This document shows positions 39,592 through 48,013 of a DNA stretch of 64,000 nucleotides, piece after piece. Both the position numbers and the translations under genes were made by a program. Source of the DNA: Nonomuraea cavernae (GTDB taxonomy: Bacteria > Actinomycetota > Actinomycetes > Streptosporangiales > Streptosporangiaceae); assembly GCF_014646355.1 (NCBI RefSeq), contig NZ_BMNH01000037.1, positions 1-64,000 of the forward strand, in the 5' to 3' direction. The notes below the pieces were generated by a model that saw only the letters and a program-made list of their open reading frames with translations, had not been told where the DNA came from and ran no database searches. Each line of letters starts with the position of its first letter. Positions within the stretch are counted from its first letter, which is position 1.

Positions 39592-40761
39592 TCAGCCGCG
39601 CGCCTGGACGAACGCCTCCACGGCCCGGTCGACGTCGTCGGCGGTGTGCGCGGCCGACAGCTGGACCCGGATCCGGGCCTTGCCGTGCGGCACCACCGGG
39701 TAGGAGAAGCCGATCACGTAGATGCCCAGGTCGAGCAGGCGCTCGGCCATCGCGCCGGCCGCCGCGGCGTCGCCGATCATCACCGGGACGATCGGGTGGT
39801 CGCCGGGCAGGAGGTCGAACCCGGCCCGCGTCATCTTGTCGCGGAACCTCGCGGTGTTGGCGCGCAGCCGCTCGCGGGCCTCGCTGGACGTCTCCAGCAG
39901 GTCGAGGATGCGCAGCGAGGCGGAGGCGATGACGGGGGCGAGGGAGTTGGAGAACAGGTAGGGGCGTGAGCGCTGGCGCAGCAGGTCGCAGATCTCCTTG
40001 CGGGCCGACACATAGCCACCGCTGGCCCCGCCGAGCGCCTTGCCGAGCGTGCCGGTGATGATGTCGACCCGGTCGGTGACGCCATGCAGCTCGGGAGTGC
40101 CCCGGCCGGTGGGGCCGACGAAGCCGACGGCGTGCGAGTCGTCGACCATGACCATCGCGTCGTAGCGGTCGGCCAGGTCGCAGATCTCGGCGAGCGGCGC
40201 GACATAGCCGTCCATGGAGAACACTCCGTCGGTGACGACCAGCCTGCGCCGCGCGTCGGACGCCTCCTTCAGCCGGGCCTCCAGCTCGGCCAGGTCACGG
40301 TTGGCGTAGCGCAGCCGCCGCGCCTTCGACAACCGGATGCCGTCGATGATGCTCGCGTGGTTGAGCGCGTCGGAGATGACCGCGTCCTGCTCGTCGAGCA
40401 GCGTCTCGAAGACGCCGCCGTTGGCGTCGAAGCACGAGCTGTAGAGGACGGTGTCCTCCATGCCGAGGAACTCCGACAGCCGGGCCTCGAGCTCCTTGTG
40501 CACCTCCTGGGTGCCGCAGATGAAGCGGACCGAGGCCATGCCGAAGCCCCACCGGTCGAGCGCCTGCTTGGCGGCCTCGACGACGGCCGGGTGGTCGGCC
40601 AGGCCGAGATAGTTGTTGGCGCAGAAATTGAGCACCTCGCGCCCGGCCACGCTCACCGACGCGCTCTGCGGGGTGGTGATCACTCGCTCGGGCTTGAGCA
40701 GCCCGGCCTCGGTGATCTCATCGAGGGTCGTACGCAACTGCTCGCGCACGTTCGTGAACAT
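39592..40761 (-). CDS. kbl: Glycine C-acetyltransferase (2-amino-3-ketobutyrate CoA ligase)
   Basis: A 389-residue PLP enzyme of the alpha-oxoamine synthase family. Family features seen: LNFCANNYLGLADHPAV, SVRFICGTQ, the aspartate segment VMVDDSHAVGFVG and the PLP-lysine loop IITGTLGKALGGASGG. The CxNNYLG and RFICGT motifs are specific for Kbl rather than BioF or HemA. It splits 2-amino-3-oxobutanoate with CoA into glycine and acetyl-CoA, the second step of threonine degradation. ATG start shared with the tdh stop (TGATG), giving a tdh-kbl operon. Confidence 0.95.
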   Translation of the reverse strand: MFTNVREQLRTTLDEITEAGLLKPERVITTPQSASVSVAGREVLNFCANNYLGLADHPAVVEAAKQALDRWGFGMASVRFICGTQEVHKELEARLSEFLGMEDTVLYSSCFDANGGVFETLLDEQDAVISDALNHASIIDGIRLSKARRLRYANRDLAELEARLKEASDARRRLVVTDGVFSMDGYVAPLAEICDLADRYDAMVMVDDSHAVGFVGPTGRGTPELHGVTDRVDIITGTLGKALGGASGGYVSARKEICDLLRQRSRPYLFSNSLAPVIASASLRILDLLETSSEARERLRANTARFRDKMTRAGFDLLPGDHPIVPVMIGDAAAAGAMAERLLDLGIYVIGFSYPVVPHGKARIRVQLSAAHTADDVDRAVEAFVQARG

Positions 40762-41867
40762 CAGGTGCCTCCGCTCGTGTCGATGGTCGCGGCCGCTTCG
40801 GCCTTCGTTGGCTCGTGCCTCGCTCTCTCAGGCCGAGCTCCTCCGCTCCAGTCCAAAATGACCTTGCCGGTGCGGCCGCTCGCGGCCGTGTCGAAGGCGG
40901 CGTCGAAGTCGTGGTAGGAGAACCGGTCGGTGATCACCGGTGACAGGTCGAGCCCCTTCTCCAGCAGGACCGACATGTTGTACCAGGTCTCGTACATCTC
41001 GCGACCGTAGACGCCCTTGATGGTGATCATCGACGTGACCACCGTGGCCCAGTCGATCGCGAACTCCTCGGCGGGCAGCCCGAGCATGGCGATCCTGCCG
41101 CCGTGCGTCATGCTCGCGATCATGTCGCGCATGGCCTGCGGGTTGCCCGACATCTCCAGCCCCACGTCGAAGCCCTCGCGCATGCCCAGCCGGCGCATGC
41201 CGTCGGCGATCGAGGTCTGGCCCACGTTGAGGGCGAGGGAGACGCCCAGTTTCGCGGCCAGGTCGAGACGCTCGGGGCTGACATCGGTGATCACGACGTT
41301 GCGGGCGCCCACGTGGGTGGCGACCGCCGCCGCCATCAGCCCGATCGGGCCCGCGCCGCTGATCAGCACGTCCTCGCCGACCAGCGGGAACGACAGCGCG
41401 GTGTGCACGGCGTTGCCGAACGGGTCGAAGACGGCCGCCACGTCGGGGTCGACCGGGGTGCGGTGCACCCACACGTTGGAGGCGGGCAGCGTGACGTACT
41501 CGGCGAACGCGCCGTCACGGTGGACGCCCAGGCCCACGGTGTTGCGGCACAGGTGGCGCCGGCCGGCCATGCAGTTGCGGCACTTGCCGCAGACGAGGTG
41601 GCCCTCGCCGCTGACCAGGTCGCCGACCGAGATGTCCTCCACGCCGGGCGTGACCTCGACGACCTCGCCGCTGAACTCATGTCCCACGATGAGGGGAAGT
41701 TTCAGGGTGTGTTGGGCCCAATCGTCAAATTTCCGGATATGAAGGTCGGTGCCGCAGATGCCGGTACGCAGCACCCTGATCAGCACCTCGCCCGGACCAG
41801 GCACCGGCTCCGGCACGTCGACCAGCCACAGACCGGCTTCGGCCCTCTCCTTGACCAGCGCTTTCAT
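40761..41867 (-). CDS. tdh: L-threonine 3-dehydrogenase
   Basis: A 368-residue zinc-dependent medium-chain dehydrogenase. Catalytic zinc ligands are in RTGICGTDLHI and GHEFSGEV. The four structural-zinc cysteines are in CGKCRNCMAGRRHLC. The NAD loop is ISGAGPIGLMAAAVA, and NAVHTALSF is typical of Tdh. It oxidises threonine to 2-amino-3-oxobutanoate for Kbl. The last 25 residues (after KVILDW) are an extra hydrophilic tail absent from the usual 342-residue enzyme, created by reading up to the kbl start codon. Confidence 0.95.
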   Translation of the reverse strand: MKALVKERAEAGLWLVDVPEPVPGPGEVLIRVLRTGICGTDLHIRKFDDWAQHTLKLPLIVGHEFSGEVVEVTPGVEDISVGDLVSGEGHLVCGKCRNCMAGRRHLCRNTVGLGVHRDGAFAEYVTLPASNVWVHRTPVDPDVAAVFDPFGNAVHTALSFPLVGEDVLISGAGPIGLMAAAVATHVGARNVVITDVSPERLDLAAKLGVSLALNVGQTSIADGMRRLGMREGFDVGLEMSGNPQAMRDMIASMTHGGRIAMLGLPAEEFAIDWATVVTSMITIKGVYGREMYETWYNMSVLLEKGLDLSPVITDRFSYHDFDAAFDTAASGRTGKVILDWSGGARPERARHEPTKAEAAATIDTSGGT

Positions 41868-42039
41868 GGCTCAATCTCCCCCTCATCCGAACCCTACGCA
41901 CTGTGCCCGGTCCCCAGCGGGCATGTCCATCGAGGGATTCTTAAGTGCCCCCACAGCTCCGCTTCACGCCGCAGGCCGGATGGTGAGGCGCCCGGGACGG
42001 GGGGCTAGATTGCTGCCGTACCTGGAGGAGAGGACGTCT

Positions 42040-43209
42040 GTGGAAGACCTGCGCATCGGAGTCGTCGGCCTCGGCCTGCGCGCCAGCCTCGCCCTGGCCG
42101 CGCACCGGCCGGGACGGGGATCGGTGGTGACCGCCCTGTGCGACTCCGATCCGGCGGTGCTCAAGCGCCAGGCCGAACGGTTCGACGCCGACTTCCTGAC
42201 CGAGGACCACCGCCGGCTGCTCGACCGCGACGACCTCGACGCGGTCATCGTGATGACGCCCGACGACACCCACGAGCGCGTCGCGATCGACTGCCTCCAG
42301 GCCGGCAAGGCTCTCTACCTGGAAAAACCGCTCGCCATCACCGTCGACGGCTGCGACAACATCCTGCGCGAGGCCCGACGCACCGGCACCCGCCTGTACG
42401 TCGGCCACAACATGCGCCACATGGGCGTGGTCCGGCTGATGCGCGACGCCATCCGGCGCGGCGACATCGGCGAGCCGAAGACCGTCTGGGTGCGCCACTT
42501 CGTCTCCTACGGCGGCGACTACTACTTCAAGGACTGGCACGCCGACCGCAGCCGCACCACGGGCCTGCTCCTGCAGAAGGCCGCGCACGACCTCGACGTG
42601 ATCCACTGGCTCGCCGGCGGCTACACGACCAGGGTCAACGCCCTCGGCGACCTCATGCTCCACGGCGACCTGCCCCGTCGCGCCCCTGGCGAACCACGCC
42701 CCGAGGGGTGGCTGCGGGAGTTCGAGTGGCCGCCGACCAGCCGCACCGGCCTCAACGACGTCGTCGACGTCGAGGACGTGTCGGTGATGAACATGCGGCT
42801 GGACAACGGCGTCATCGCGGCCTACCAGCAGTGCCACTTCTCGCCCGACTACGTGCGCAACTACACGGTGATCGGCACCGAGGGGCGGCTGGAGAACTTC
42901 GGCGACCGGCCGGGCGACACCGTCAAGGTGTGGAACACCGGGCCGTCCGCCTACCGGGACGACGCCGACGTCACCTACCGGGTGCCCGACGCCCAGGGGA
43001 CGCACGGCGGGGCGGACACGGCGATCATGGCTGAGTTCTGCCGGTTCGCCAGGGAGGGCGGGGTGACCGACACCTCGCCGGTGGGGGCCCGGATGAGCGT
43101 GGCGGCGGGCTACATGGCCACGATGTCGCTGCGTGACGGCGGCATGCCGTACGACATCCCGCCCCTCGATCCGGAGCTGGCGGCCTACTTCGACGCCGGC
43201 CAGCGCTGA
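42040..43209 (+). CDS. Gfo/Idh/MocA family oxidoreductase
   Basis: A 389-residue NAD(P)-dependent dehydrogenase. N-terminal Rossmann motif IGVVGLGLRASLALA, cofactor-binding TPDDTHE, and the EKPLAIT catalytic-lysine motif of the family; the C-terminal half carries the conserved GLLLQKAAHDLDVIHWL segment with the active-site His/Asp. Family members oxidise sugars, inositols or related polyols. The GTG start has GGAG/AGGA upstream; a TAGATT box lies at 42005. It is divergent from tdh. Confidence 0.9.
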   Translation: MEDLRIGVVGLGLRASLALAAHRPGRGSVVTALCDSDPAVLKRQAERFDADFLTEDHRRLLDRDDLDAVIVMTPDDTHERVAIDCLQAGKALYLEKPLAITVDGCDNILREARRTGTRLYVGHNMRHMGVVRLMRDAIRRGDIGEPKTVWVRHFVSYGGDYYFKDWHADRSRTTGLLLQKAAHDLDVIHWLAGGYTTRVNALGDLMLHGDLPRRAPGEPRPEGWLREFEWPPTSRTGLNDVVDVEDVSVMNMRLDNGVIAAYQQCHFSPDYVRNYTVIGTEGRLENFGDRPGDTVKVWNTGPSAYRDDADVTYRVPDAQGTHGGADTAIMAEFCRFAREGGVTDTSPVGARMSVAAGYMATMSLRDGGMPYDIPPLDPELAAYFDAGQR

Positions 43210-43258
43210 CCCGTCTCTGGCGGGGCTCTGTCGGGTCGCGCCTCAGCGGGCCCTCGCT

Positions 43259-43340
43259 TTGTGTAGTCAGTACGGAACTTTTAGTAGGGACTCCAGGGGT
43301 GGAAAGGGTGTGCCAACCCTGCCACCCTGTTGCAGGGTTG
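43259..43340 (+). promoter_or_regulatory. Promoter and hairpin masking the ribosome site of the small module
   Basis: TTGTGT (43259) and TTTAGT (43280) give a weak promoter with a 15-bp spacer. A perfect 9-bp inverted repeat, CAACCCTGC (43314) and GCAGGGTTG (43332) with a 9-nt loop, places the AGGG ribosome site of the next short frame inside its right arm. The stretch is less GC-rich than its surroundings. Confidence 0.55.
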
Positions 43341-43344
43341 CTAC

Positions 43345-43425
43345 ATGGTCGGTCGAGGTGGACACCGGAACAACGAGATCAACGCGGTGCTCAAGGCCTT
43401 CCGCGAGATCAACAGTGGCGAGTGA
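43345..43425 (+). CDS. Putative 26-residue protein upstream of the HicB-like gene
   Basis: ATG opens a 26-codon frame encoding MVGRGGHRNNEINAVLKAF and then REINSGE. AGGG lies 7 nt upstream inside a hairpin. It ends 15 nt before the next ATG. The sequence is basic then amphipathic, and has no match I can name. It could be the small partner of the downstream antitoxin-like protein, a leader peptide, or the remnant of a larger toxin; stops in the same frame upstream rule out a simple N-terminal extension. Confidence 0.4.
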   Translation: MVGRGGHRNNEINAVLKAFREINSGE

Positions 43426-43440
43426 GCAAGAGGAGACCTC

Positions 43441-43962
43441 ATGACCATCTGGGACTTCCGGGTCATGCTCAACCGTGAGCCCGACTCTGATGAGTACGAC
43501 CGGCTCGTTGAGGCGGGCATGGACGACTGTGTCCTGACCGGAGGTTCCCAGCCCTCCCTCATGTGTGATCGTGAGGCGGACAGCCTCCTGGAGGCCGTCG
43601 TGTCCGTCCTCGCACAGATCAGACAGGTCAACGGACTGTGGGGCGTCAGCGTCGGGCATGGTGACGCGGTGACGCTGGGGGATGCGGCTCGGCGGCACGG
43701 GGGGCGCACTCAGGCGAGCCTGCGGCAGCTCGCCAGCGGTCAGCGTGGCCCGGGCGGCTTTCCGGAGCCGCTCATGGAGGCCGACAACGTCAGCGTCTAC
43801 TCGTGGGCCGAGATCTCCGACTGGCTGCGCACCACCATGGGCGACGACCTCCCGCCCGGCAACCGCGACCTCGCCCTCGCCGACGCGGCGGTCAAGCTCG
43901 CCTGCCGGGCCAGGGCCATGCGCCAGGAGCCCCTGGTGCGCCGCCTCCTCGAAGTCGCCTGA
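43441..43962 (+). CDS. HicB-like/HTH DNA-binding protein (antitoxin-like)
   Basis: A 173-residue protein of a family scattered through actinobacteria. The N-terminal part (TIWDFRVMLNREPDSDEYD, then LVEAGMDDCVL and EADSLLEAVVSVLAQI) has the ferredoxin-like HicB antitoxin pattern. The second half (VTLGDAARRHGGRTQASLRQLASGQRGPGGF, split over two helices) is a MerR/AlpA-type helix-turn-helix, with SWAEISDWLRTTM as the recognition-side helix. GAGGAG lies 6 nt before the ATG. It is preceded by a tiny ORF and hairpin, and ends at a bidirectional terminator. Confidence 0.65.
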   Translation: MTIWDFRVMLNREPDSDEYDRLVEAGMDDCVLTGGSQPSLMCDREADSLLEAVVSVLAQIRQVNGLWGVSVGHGDAVTLGDAARRHGGRTQASLRQLASGQRGPGGFPEPLMEADNVSVYSWAEISDWLRTTMGDDLPPGNRDLALADAAVKLACRARAMRQEPLVRRLLEVA

Positions 43963-44025
43963 CCGCCCCGCCTGGCCGCCCGGACGGCGGGACTCGGTCG
44001 TACGCGCCCGAGGCCGGAGATGCGA

Positions 44026-44054
44026 ACGGTGCCCGTCGCGGGGACGGGCACCGT
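44026..44054. terminator. Bidirectional terminator between HicB-like and SPFH genes
   Basis: Perfect 12-bp stem ACGGTGCCCGTC/GACGGGCACCGT with a 5-nt loop, between two convergent stop codons. The strongest terminator-like hairpin in the window. Confidence 0.85.
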
Positions 44055-44071
44055 CCGGATGGAGTGGCGGG

Positions 44072-45145
44072 TCAGCGTTCCTGGTGTTCGCGGTCGAGGT
44101 CGGGGAAGGGCGTGGCCGGCTCGTTGGCGGCCTGGGTCAGCTGGCGGGGGCCGGCGGGAGTGCCGGCGTCCTGGGCGTCGGCCACGGCCTCGGCCGCCGC
44201 CTCCGAAGCCTTGACGACCTCTTCCTCCTCCATGGCGGACGACTCGGGCACCTCGCGGGTGGCGGCGGACCTGGGCAGCGACTCGGTGAACGCCTTGGAC
44301 ACGCCCTGCAGGGCCGAGGTGACCTCGCTGGGGATGACCCAGAACGTGTTGCCCTCGCCCTGGGCGAGCTGCGGCAGCACCTGGAGATACTGGTAGGCGA
44401 GCAGCTGGGGGTCGGGGTCGTTGCGGTGGACCGCCTGGAAGACCTGGTCGATGGCCCGTGACTGACCTTCGGCCTCGAGGATGGCGGCGGTGCGCTGGCC
44501 CTCGGCCCGCAGGATGCGGCTCTGCTTGTCACCCTCGGCCGTGAGGATCTGCGACTGTCGCTGGCCCTCGGCGTTGAGGATGGCGGCCCGCTTGTCACGT
44601 TCGGCCCGCATCTGCTTCTCCATCGCGTCCTTGATGGTCTTGGGCGGGTCGATCGCCTTGACCTCGACGCGGTTGACGCGGATGCCCCACTTGCCGGTGG
44701 CCTCGTCGAGGACGCCACGCAGCTGGCTGTTGATGGTGTCGCGGGAGGTGAGGGTCTTCTCCAGGTCCATCGAGCCGATCACGTTACGCATCGTGGTGAC
44801 GGTGAGCTGCTCGATCGCCTGGATGTAGTTGGCGATCTCGTAGGACGCCGCCCGAGGATCGGTGACCTGGAAGTAGAGGACGTTGTCGATCTCGACGACC
44901 AGGTTGTCCTCGGTGATGACCGGCTGCGGGCGGAAGGTCACGACCTGCTCGCGGAGGTCGATCATGGGGTAGACGCGGTCGATGTAGGGGATGACGAAGT
45001 TGAGGCCTGGCTTGAGCGTGCGGTGATAGCGGCCGAGGCGCTCCACGTTGCGCGCTCGGGCCTGAGGAACGATCCGCACGGCCTTGAGCACCGTGAACGC
45101 CGCGAACAAGATGATGAGAATCCCGACTACCAACACCGGATCCAT
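44072..45145 (-). CDS. SPFH/Band 7 membrane protein (stomatin/QmcA-like)
   Basis: A 357-residue protein. One N-terminal membrane helix (about 4-24), then a PHB/SPFH domain (IVPQARARNVERLGRYHRT onwards), followed by a long coiled coil (EKQMRAERDKRAAILNAEGQ, then RQSQILTAEGDKQ...) and an acidic tail (EEEEVV). These proteins form large oligomeric membrane microdomain scaffolds with proteases or with NfeD. ATG is chosen because GGGAG lies 5 nt before it. It lies immediately after nfeD (stop and start separated by 2 nt), the classical pair. Confidence 0.93.
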   Translation of the reverse strand: MDPVLVVGILIILFAAFTVLKAVRIVPQARARNVERLGRYHRTLKPGLNFVIPYIDRVYPMIDLREQVVTFRPQPVITEDNLVVEIDNVLYFQVTDPRAASYEIANYIQAIEQLTVTTMRNVIGSMDLEKTLTSRDTINSQLRGVLDEATGKWGIRVNRVEVKAIDPPKTIKDAMEKQMRAERDKRAAILNAEGQRQSQILTAEGDKQSRILRAEGQRTAAILEAEGQSRAIDQVFQAVHRNDPDPQLLAYQYLQVLPQLAQGEGNTFWVIPSEVTSALQGVSKAFTESLPRSAATREVPESSAMEEEEVVKASEAAAEAVADAQDAGTPAGPRQLTQAANEPATPFPDLDREHQER

Positions 45146-45147
45146 GA

Positions 45148-45579
45148 TCACTCCCGGGGATATACGAGGGCCGTCGCGCCCTCGATCTCGATGACGTCTA
45201 CGGTCGCCCCTGCGGGGATCACCAGGGTCTCGTCATAGGCGCGGGCCGACCATTCCTCGCCGCCGATGCGGACCCTGCCATCGCGCCCGGTGACCTCGGC
45301 CACCACGTAGGCGGGCTTCCCGACCAGTGCTTCCACGCCGAAGCGTTGCAGTTGTGGCTGACGGACGTTACGCATGGCGATCGGCCGGATCAGGACGAGC
45401 CCGGCCGCTGAGGACAGGATGAAGACGAGTAGTTGAAAAGGAACAGGCAGACCGATGGCGGCGGTGGCCGCGGTGAGGAGGGCGGCGGCGCCGAGCAGGC
45501 CGAGCGCCATGGTGACCGTGAAGATCTCCGCCACTCCGAGGACTACCGCCAGGATTATCCAGATGATCCATTCATCCAT
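45148..45579 (-). CDS. NfeD family protein (short form)
   Basis: A 143-residue protein. Four hydrophobic segments (about 4-80: IIWIILAVVLGVAEIF, LGLLGAAALLTAATAAI, PFQLLVFILSSAAGLVL) precede a C-terminal OB-fold soluble domain (GKPAYVVAEV, VRIGGEEWSARA, VDVIEIEGATALV). It is the NfeD1b-type partner that associates with SPFH proteins in membrane domains. It is upstream of the SPFH gene on the same strand; the L,D-transpeptidase gene lies 71 nt further upstream. Confidence 0.92.
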   Translation of the reverse strand: MDEWIIWIILAVVLGVAEIFTVTMALGLLGAAALLTAATAAIGLPVPFQLLVFILSSAAGLVLIRPIAMRNVRQPQLQRFGVEALVGKPAYVVAEVTGRDGRVRIGGEEWSARAYDETLVIPAGATVDVIEIEGATALVYPRE

Positions 45580-45650
45580 GCTTCGGCCCTCCTGTTAGGA
45601 CAACGGGCCTGTGTCCATGACTGTTCCCTTCCCCTACCGTAGTCGCCGTT

Positions 45651-46838
45651 TCACCGCTGCGGCAGGGGTGAGGTGGTGTCGGCGATCATCTCATGGGGGT
45701 CGGCGAGCGCGCTGCCGACGAGCCACCTGTCCCAGGGCAGCTGCCAGAATCCCCAGCCGTTGTTCCAGGCGAGCTCGCGGTCGGTGCCGGTGATCGTCAC
45801 CGGGTCGCCGCGCAGGCTGCCGGCATAGAACCAGGCTGCCTGGTCGGGCCGGGCGTTGACGCAGCCGTGGCTGACGTTGGCCCTGCCCTGGGCCCAGAGG
45901 TTGTCCTTGGCGTGTACGTACTCGCCGCTGTCGGAGATGCGGACGGCGTGGTCGATCAGCACGTCGTAGTAGCCGGGGTCGCCCTCCTCGCGGCCCGGCG
46001 AGATCATGCGGACGGGGTTGCCCTTGTCCATGGTCAGGTGGACGCCGCTGGTCGTGGTGTATTCGGGGGTGGTGGCCATGCCGGCGCTGATCGCCATGCG
46101 TTGCACGACCCGGCCGCCGCGCCGGACCTCCATCTGGTGGGTGCGGGTGTCGACCGTGCTGGTCTGCTCGCGGCCCACGGTGAAGGCGAACGTGCGGTCG
46201 GCCGTGCCGTGGACGCCGGGGGCCGCGCGCACCCCGGCCAGGTGGGCGGTGACGGTGACCTGCTGCCGGGGCGCCCAGTAGGCGCGGGGCCGGTAGACGG
46301 CCTGCGTGTCGCTGGTCCAGCGCCAGGCGCCCTCGACGGGGCGCGCCGTGCTGACCTCCAGCGCGCGCTCCACGGCCGCCTTGTCGCGCACCGGGGTGTC
46401 GAAGTCGAGGATGATCGGCATGCCCACCCCGACGGTCTCGCCGGGCATGGGCACGGCCGAGGCCAGCCCGAAGGCGCGCTCGGCCGGGCGGGTGCGGAAC
46501 CGGCCCACCGTCACCGTCGGCGCGCCGCTCGGGGACGCGGCGGTGACGGACACCGTGTATTCGGTCCCCGGTTTGAGGGTCCAGTCGGAGCGCCAGAAGG
46601 TGCCGGTCGCGTCGAGCCTGCCCGGCACGGGCACGCCCGCGGCGTGGGCGACCACCTTGCGCAGCGTGCCGCCCCGCGCCCTGACCTGCAGCCCTTTCTC
46701 GGTGGGGGCCTGCCTGACGTCGAAGGCGGGTGACACCCGGACGACGGCGGGTGCGGGCGACGGCGCCGGGGCGGTCACCGCGGCGCAGCTCGTGGTGACG
46801 AAGAGGGCGACGACAAGGATCATCGCGGCTCGCCGCAT
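45651..46838 (-). CDS. L,D-transpeptidase lipoprotein (YkuD, Ig-like N-terminus)
   Basis: A 395-residue cell-wall enzyme. A lipobox TTSC at about residue 18 anchors it to the membrane. Two Ig-like domains follow (about 35-235), as in mycobacterial Ldt enzymes, then the YkuD domain with catalytic Cys in SHGCVNAR (HGC) and the upstream His in EYVHAKDNLW. It forms 3-3 cross-links in peptidoglycan or anchors proteins to it. C-terminal AWNNGWGFWQLPWDRW packs as in LdtMt2. ATG start with AGGAG 4 nt upstream. Confidence 0.94.
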   Translation of the reverse strand: MRRAAMILVVALFVTTSCAAVTAPAPSPAPAVVRVSPAFDVRQAPTEKGLQVRARGGTLRKVVAHAAGVPVPGRLDATGTFWRSDWTLKPGTEYTVSVTAASPSGAPTVTVGRFRTRPAERAFGLASAVPMPGETVGVGMPIILDFDTPVRDKAAVERALEVSTARPVEGAWRWTSDTQAVYRPRAYWAPRQQVTVTAHLAGVRAAPGVHGTADRTFAFTVGREQTSTVDTRTHQMEVRRGGRVVQRMAISAGMATTPEYTTTSGVHLTMDKGNPVRMISPGREEGDPGYYDVLIDHAVRISDSGEYVHAKDNLWAQGRANVSHGCVNARPDQAAWFYAGSLRGDPVTITGTDRELAWNNGWGFWQLPWDRWLVGSALADPHEMIADTTSPLPQR

Positions 46839-46909
46839 CTCACTCCTGCTCTCCGGGGAAGGGAACCCTCAGAGTAGCGGCGAGTCACGGAGTGAGCACG
46901 TCGAGTGAT

Positions 46910-48013
46910 CTATCGGACGGTTCCGACAACCTCTCCCAAGGAGCGTCCGGCGGCGGTGGCGCGGAGGGTCACGGTGTCGCCGTCCTCCAGAAATGTCCTG
47001 GTCTCGCCGCTCGCCAGCTTGATCGGGTCGCCGCCGTTCCAGCTCAGCTCGATGAGCGAGCCGCGCTCCTCGCGTTGCGGGCCGGAGATCGTGCCGCTGG
47101 CGAACAGGTCGCCGGTGCGCAGCGACGCGCCGTTCGAGGTCAGGTGGGCGAGCATCTGGTCGGGCGTCCAGTACATGCTCGGGTACGGCGGCCGGGAGAC
47201 GATCTCGCCGTTGAGCCACACCTCGACCGTGATGTCCAGCCCCCAGTCGCCCTGCCTGCGCAGGTGGCCGAGCGGCTCGGGCTCCTGCGGACGGCCGGGG
47301 ATCCGGGGCAGCGCCTCCAGCGGGGTGATCCAGGGCGAGATCGAGGTGGCGAACGACTTGCCCAGGAACGGCCCGAGCGGCACGTACTCGAAGGACTGGA
47401 TGTCGCGCGCGCTCCAGTCGTTGACCAGCGTCACCCCGAACACGTGCTCCTCGAACGCCCCCGCCGGGGAGCCGAGCTCCGAGGGGACACCGACGACGAA
47501 GCCCAGCTCGGCCTCGATGTCGAGTTTGGTGCTCGGCCCGAACACCCCGGCCCGCAACTGGCCGCTCGGCCGCCTGATCGGCGTGCCGGACACCACCACG
47601 GTGCCCGCCCGGCCGTGGTAGCCGACGGGCAGGTGGCGCCAGTTGGGCAGCAGTGGCTCGGCGTCCGGCCGGAAGATGCGGCCGATGTTGGAGGCGTGGT
47701 CGAGCGAGCAGTAGAAGTCGACGTAGTCGGCCACCTCGAACGGCAGGTGCAGCCGCACCTGCTCCAGCGGGATCAGGTGCGCGTCGGTGACCGAGCGGTC
47801 GGTGGAGAGCTTCTCCTGGATCAGCGCGCGCGTGTCGTGCCAGGCGGTGTGCCCGCGGGCCATGAAGGGGTTGAGCGAGGGGGCCGCGAACACCTCGTCG
47901 TGCAGCGCGGCGGCCAGGTCGAGCACCTGGTCGCCGTAGCGGACCCCTACCCGGGGCGCTTCGCCGCGCCGGGAGAACACTCCGTAGGGCAGGTTGTCCA
48001 GTCCCCAGCTCAC
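46910..48013 (-). CDS. fahA: Fumarylacetoacetase
   Basis: A 367-residue hydrolase for the last step of tyrosine/homogentisate degradation (fumarylacetoacetate to fumarate and acetoacetate). N-terminal SH3-like domain, then VADYVDFYCSLDHASNIG, LDIEAELGFVVGVP (metal-binding Glu residues), LVNDWSARDIQ (metal Asp) and KSFATSISPWI. Shorter than the 415-residue mammalian enzyme, as is common in actinobacteria. Its ATG overlaps the stop of the preceding unknown gene (4-nt overlap). Confidence 0.94.
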   Translation of the reverse strand: MSWGLDNLPYGVFSRRGEAPRVGVRYGDQVLDLAAALHDEVFAAPSLNPFMARGHTAWHDTRALIQEKLSTDRSVTDAHLIPLEQVRLHLPFEVADYVDFYCSLDHASNIGRIFRPDAEPLLPNWRHLPVGYHGRAGTVVVSGTPIRRPSGQLRAGVFGPSTKLDIEAELGFVVGVPSELGSPAGAFEEHVFGVTLVNDWSARDIQSFEYVPLGPFLGKSFATSISPWITPLEALPRIPGRPQEPEPLGHLRRQGDWGLDITVEVWLNGEIVSRPPYPSMYWTPDQMLAHLTSNGASLRTGDLFASGTISGPQREERGSLIELSWNGGDPIKLASGETRTFLEDGDTVTLRATAAGRSLGEVVGTVR

